NCBI GenBank assembly: GCA_002086835.1
Contig: MVIG01000001.1
Span: forward strand, 372,001 to 436,000
DNA length: 64,000 bases
Origin: Mycolicibacterium porcinum
Lineage (GTDB): Bacteria; Actinomycetota; Actinomycetes; Mycobacteriales; Mycobacteriaceae
Reading direction: 5' to 3'
The notes under the pieces were generated by a model that was given only the letters and a program-made list of their open reading frames with translations, was not told the DNA's origin and did no database searches. The first letter of the stretch is position 1; each line of letters starts with the position of its first letter. Below, one piece after another: positions 62,633-64,000 of this stretch. Made by a program: the position numbers and the translations under genes.

Positions 62633-63205
62633 ATGGGACAAAACGCGACGCTGGAAGGTGATTCGGCGGTCATCGTCAGTCTGTCGGAAGCGGCGATGCA
62701 CATGTATTCCGCTGCGATCGACGCTCTGCCGTTCCCCGAGGACAAGAAGTTCCACAAGCGCGCCGACGTCGTCCTGTCCGGCCTGCGCAAGCTGCGCGCC
62801 TCGCTGACCGAGGCAGCCAGCAGCAATCGGCCTTCGCCTGCGGTCATCGTGGCGCTGAGTGGAGTTCGGCAGCGCTACGACTCGCTGATGGCCCATGCTG
62901 CCGCCGCGCCGGGATCCTCTCTGGGACAGCAGATCTACGTCACCCGCGTCCACGCCAAGCTGTCGGCCCAGGAAGTCGCCAACGGCGCAGGCCTGCGCGA
63001 CGGTCTGCTCGACGAACTCGAGGCCGGCGCAACGCCGACCGACGCCGAGGCTGCCAAGATCCGGGACACCATCGCGGCGCTGGGTGGGTTGCCCGGCGAC
63101 GATCACGGTATCCACGCCGTCCCGGCCTCGGGTGACTACGGGTCGTCGGACGAACCGCAGGCCAACGGCTGGGAGCCGGTGCTGGTCTCCGAAAACGCGG
63201 GCTGA
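62633..63205 (+). CDS. Hypothetical protein with HTH-like middle region
   Basis: A 190-residue soluble protein with GAGGG about 5 nt before the ATG. Residues 98-148 (YVTRVHAKLSAQEVANGAGLRDGLLDELEAGATPTDAEAAKIRDTIAALGG) resemble a Cro/XRE HTH, with AQEVANGAGL as helix 2-3, but the recognition helix is atypical. The N-terminal 90 residues are helical, and the last 35 are acidic and disordered. It may bind DNA or be a remnant of a regulator. It is followed by a hairpin at 63216-63237. Confidence 0.6.
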   Translation: MGQNATLEGDSAVIVSLSEAAMHMYSAAIDALPFPEDKKFHKRADVVLSGLRKLRASLTEAASSNRPSPAVIVALSGVRQRYDSLMAHAAAAPGSSLGQQIYVTRVHAKLSAQEVANGAGLRDGLLDELEAGATPTDAEAAKIRDTIAALGGLPGDDHGIHAVPASGDYGSSDEPQANGWEPVLVSENAG

Positions 63206-63215
63206 ACGACCGGTG

Positions 63216-63237
63216 CGTCGTCGTCGATGAGACGACG
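63216..63237. terminator. Short hairpin after the HTH-like gene
   Basis: CGTCGTC (63216-63222) and GACGACG (63231-63237) flank 8 nt, 10 nt after the stop at 63205. Weak terminator candidate. Confidence 0.5.
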
Positions 63238-63288
63238 GCGCGCAACCTTCATCGGTTAGCTGAGTTGTACTGCGGCGCACGATGATTG

Positions 63289-63318
63289 GAAGCTCCCCAG
63301 CAAACGCTGGGGAGCTTC
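63289..63318. terminator. 13-bp perfect hairpin GAAGCTCCCCAGC-AAAC-GCTGGGGAGCTTC
   Basis: Arms 63289-63301 and 63306-63318 with a 4-nt loop, followed by a T-rich TCTGGTTT. A strong intrinsic terminator that closes transcription from the HTH-like gene. Its core AGCTCCCC/GGGGAGCT recurs in the hairpin at 9248-9290. Confidence 0.85.
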
Positions 63319-63342
63319 TCTGGTTTCCCGGGGCGCCGGTTG

Positions 63343-63348
63343 TAGTCT
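63343..63348 (+). promoter_or_regulatory. -10 TAGTCT of a leaderless nitroreductase mRNA
   Basis: TAGTCT fits TANNNT and ends 6 nt before the ATG at 63355; no ribosome site is seen. Confidence 0.5.
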
Positions 63349-63354
63349 CGCGGC

Positions 63355-64000
63355 ATGACCGCCGAACCAGCCCTGAACCTGACTGTCGATGAGCTCCTCG
63401 CCACCACCCGCTCGGTGCGCAAACGTCTCGACTTCGAGAAGCCGGTCTCGCGTGACGTGATCATGGAGTGTCTCGACCTGGCCCTACAGGCCCCCACGGG
63501 GTCGAATGCGCAAGGCTGGCAATGGGTTTTCGTGGAGGACCCGGCAAAGAAGAAGGCGCTGGCCGACATCTACCGGTCGAACGCGAACCCCTATCTCGAT
63601 CAACCCAAGCCGGAGCGCGGTGACATCCGCGATCAGCAGCTCGACGCGGTGATGAGCTCCGCCAAGTATCTCGCCGAGAATTTCGAGAAGGCTCCGGTGC
63701 TGATGGTGCCGTGCCTTGAGGGGCGTCCCGACGGCGCGCCCGCCGGGATGAGCGCGTCGTTCTGGGGATCGCTGCTGCCCGCGGTGTGGAGCTTCATGCT
63801 GGCGCTGCGCTCCCGCGGTCTGGGCTCGGCCTGGACCACGCTCCACCTGCTCGGCGACGGGGAGAAGCAGGCCGCCGAGCTGCTGGGCATCCCGTTCGAT
63901 CGCTACGCCCAGGCCGGGCTGTTCCCGATCGCATACACCAAGGGCACCGACTTCAAGAAGGCCAAGCGCCTTCCCGCCGAGCAGTTCTCGCACTGGGACA
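63355..64000 (+). CDS. Nitroreductase family protein (Rv3368c-like), cut at the window end
   Basis: A nitroreductase-fold flavoprotein with 215 residues in view, ending in QFSHWD at the window edge; by analogy with Rv3368c (about 214 residues, ending HWNGW) only a few residues are missing. FMN-binding residues are in TTRSVRKRLDF (the S-R-R-S-like motif) and APTGSNAQGWQW; the C-terminal GLGSAWTTLHLL completes the site. It reduces nitroaromatics or quinones with NAD(P)H. The promoter looks leaderless, and a strong terminator separates it from the gene upstream. Confidence 0.92.
   Translation, partial: MTAEPALNLTVDELLATTRSVRKRLDFEKPVSRDVIMECLDLALQAPTGSNAQGWQWVFVEDPAKKKALADIYRSNANPYLDQPKPERGDIRDQQLDAVMSSAKYLAENFEKAPVLMVPCLEGRPDGAPAGMSASFWGSLLPAVWSFMLALRSRGLGSAWTTLHLLGDGEKQAAELLGIPFDRYAQAGLFPIAYTKGTDFKKAKRLPAEQFSHWD

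Overview
The window is high-GC actinobacterial DNA. Gene content and order point to a rapidly growing, non-tuberculous Mycobacterium (Mycolicibacterium type). Many genes match, from memory of the families, the M. tuberculosis block Rv3368c-Rv3416: whiB3, an Rv3415c-like gene, sigD-rsdA, an Rv3412-like gene, guaB2-guaB3-choD, Rv3406/Rv3405c, Rv3400/Rv3401, guaA, imuA'-imuB, iunH, Rv3391, Rv3389c, dnaE2 and an Rv3368c-like nitroreductase. No tRNA, rRNA, CRISPR array, insertion sequence or phage gene was seen.

Layout. 0-6 kb: end of a BBE-type flavin oxidase, a DUF4239 membrane protein, a zinc dehydrogenase/enoyl-CoA hydratase pair, a small membrane protein divergent from a TetR gene with two matching operators, a DDN-type F420 enzyme and an OsmC protein. 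6-16 kb: a 935-aa envelope protein with an Ig-like domain and a beta-propeller, whiB3, then sigD-rsdA, DUF5319, guaB2 and guaB3. 16-24 kb: choD, a PhoU paralogue, a TetR gene divergent from a degenerate ATPase plus YhgE/Pip membrane protein, and the alkylsulfate dioxygenase/TetR divergent pair. 24-32 kb: LysR, catalase, GH65 phosphorylase with HAD phosphomutase, TetR and guaA. 32-37 kb: a tightly coupled five-gene operon (hydrolase, SDR, di-iron protein, Baeyer-Villiger-type monooxygenase, MerR).

37.5-43.7 kb holds the least familiar locus. On the minus strand are a Thr-rich lipoprotein, a sedolisin (S53) protease, a double zinc-ribbon multi-pass membrane protein and a secreted-domain protein, with ATGA coupling from the protease onward. 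A second lipoprotein and a paralogue in which the membrane protein and secreted domain are fused follow. Both lipoprotein genes carry nearly the same 16-nt leader, so the two units look like a tandem duplication with one fusion or fission. This is my best candidate for an undescribed envelope system.

43.8-64 kb: the SOS mutasome is split into imuA'-imuB and, 10.6 kb later, dnaE2, each with a LexA box. Between them lie iunH, a two-domain acyl-CoA reductase, a MaoC hydratase, a USP/APC permease pair, an exported Lys/Pro/Ala-rich protein, an SDR divergent from an MmyB-type regulator, and an acyltransferase. The end carries a small secreted protein behind a structured leader, a FadR-type regulator, a membrane coiled-coil protein divergent from a small HTH-like protein, and a nitroreductase cut by the window edge. 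Several genes (TetR at 23018, TetR at 30013, guaA, dnaE2, the nitroreductase) have a TANNNT -10 hexamer about 6 nt before the start codon, as in mycobacterial leaderless mRNAs.
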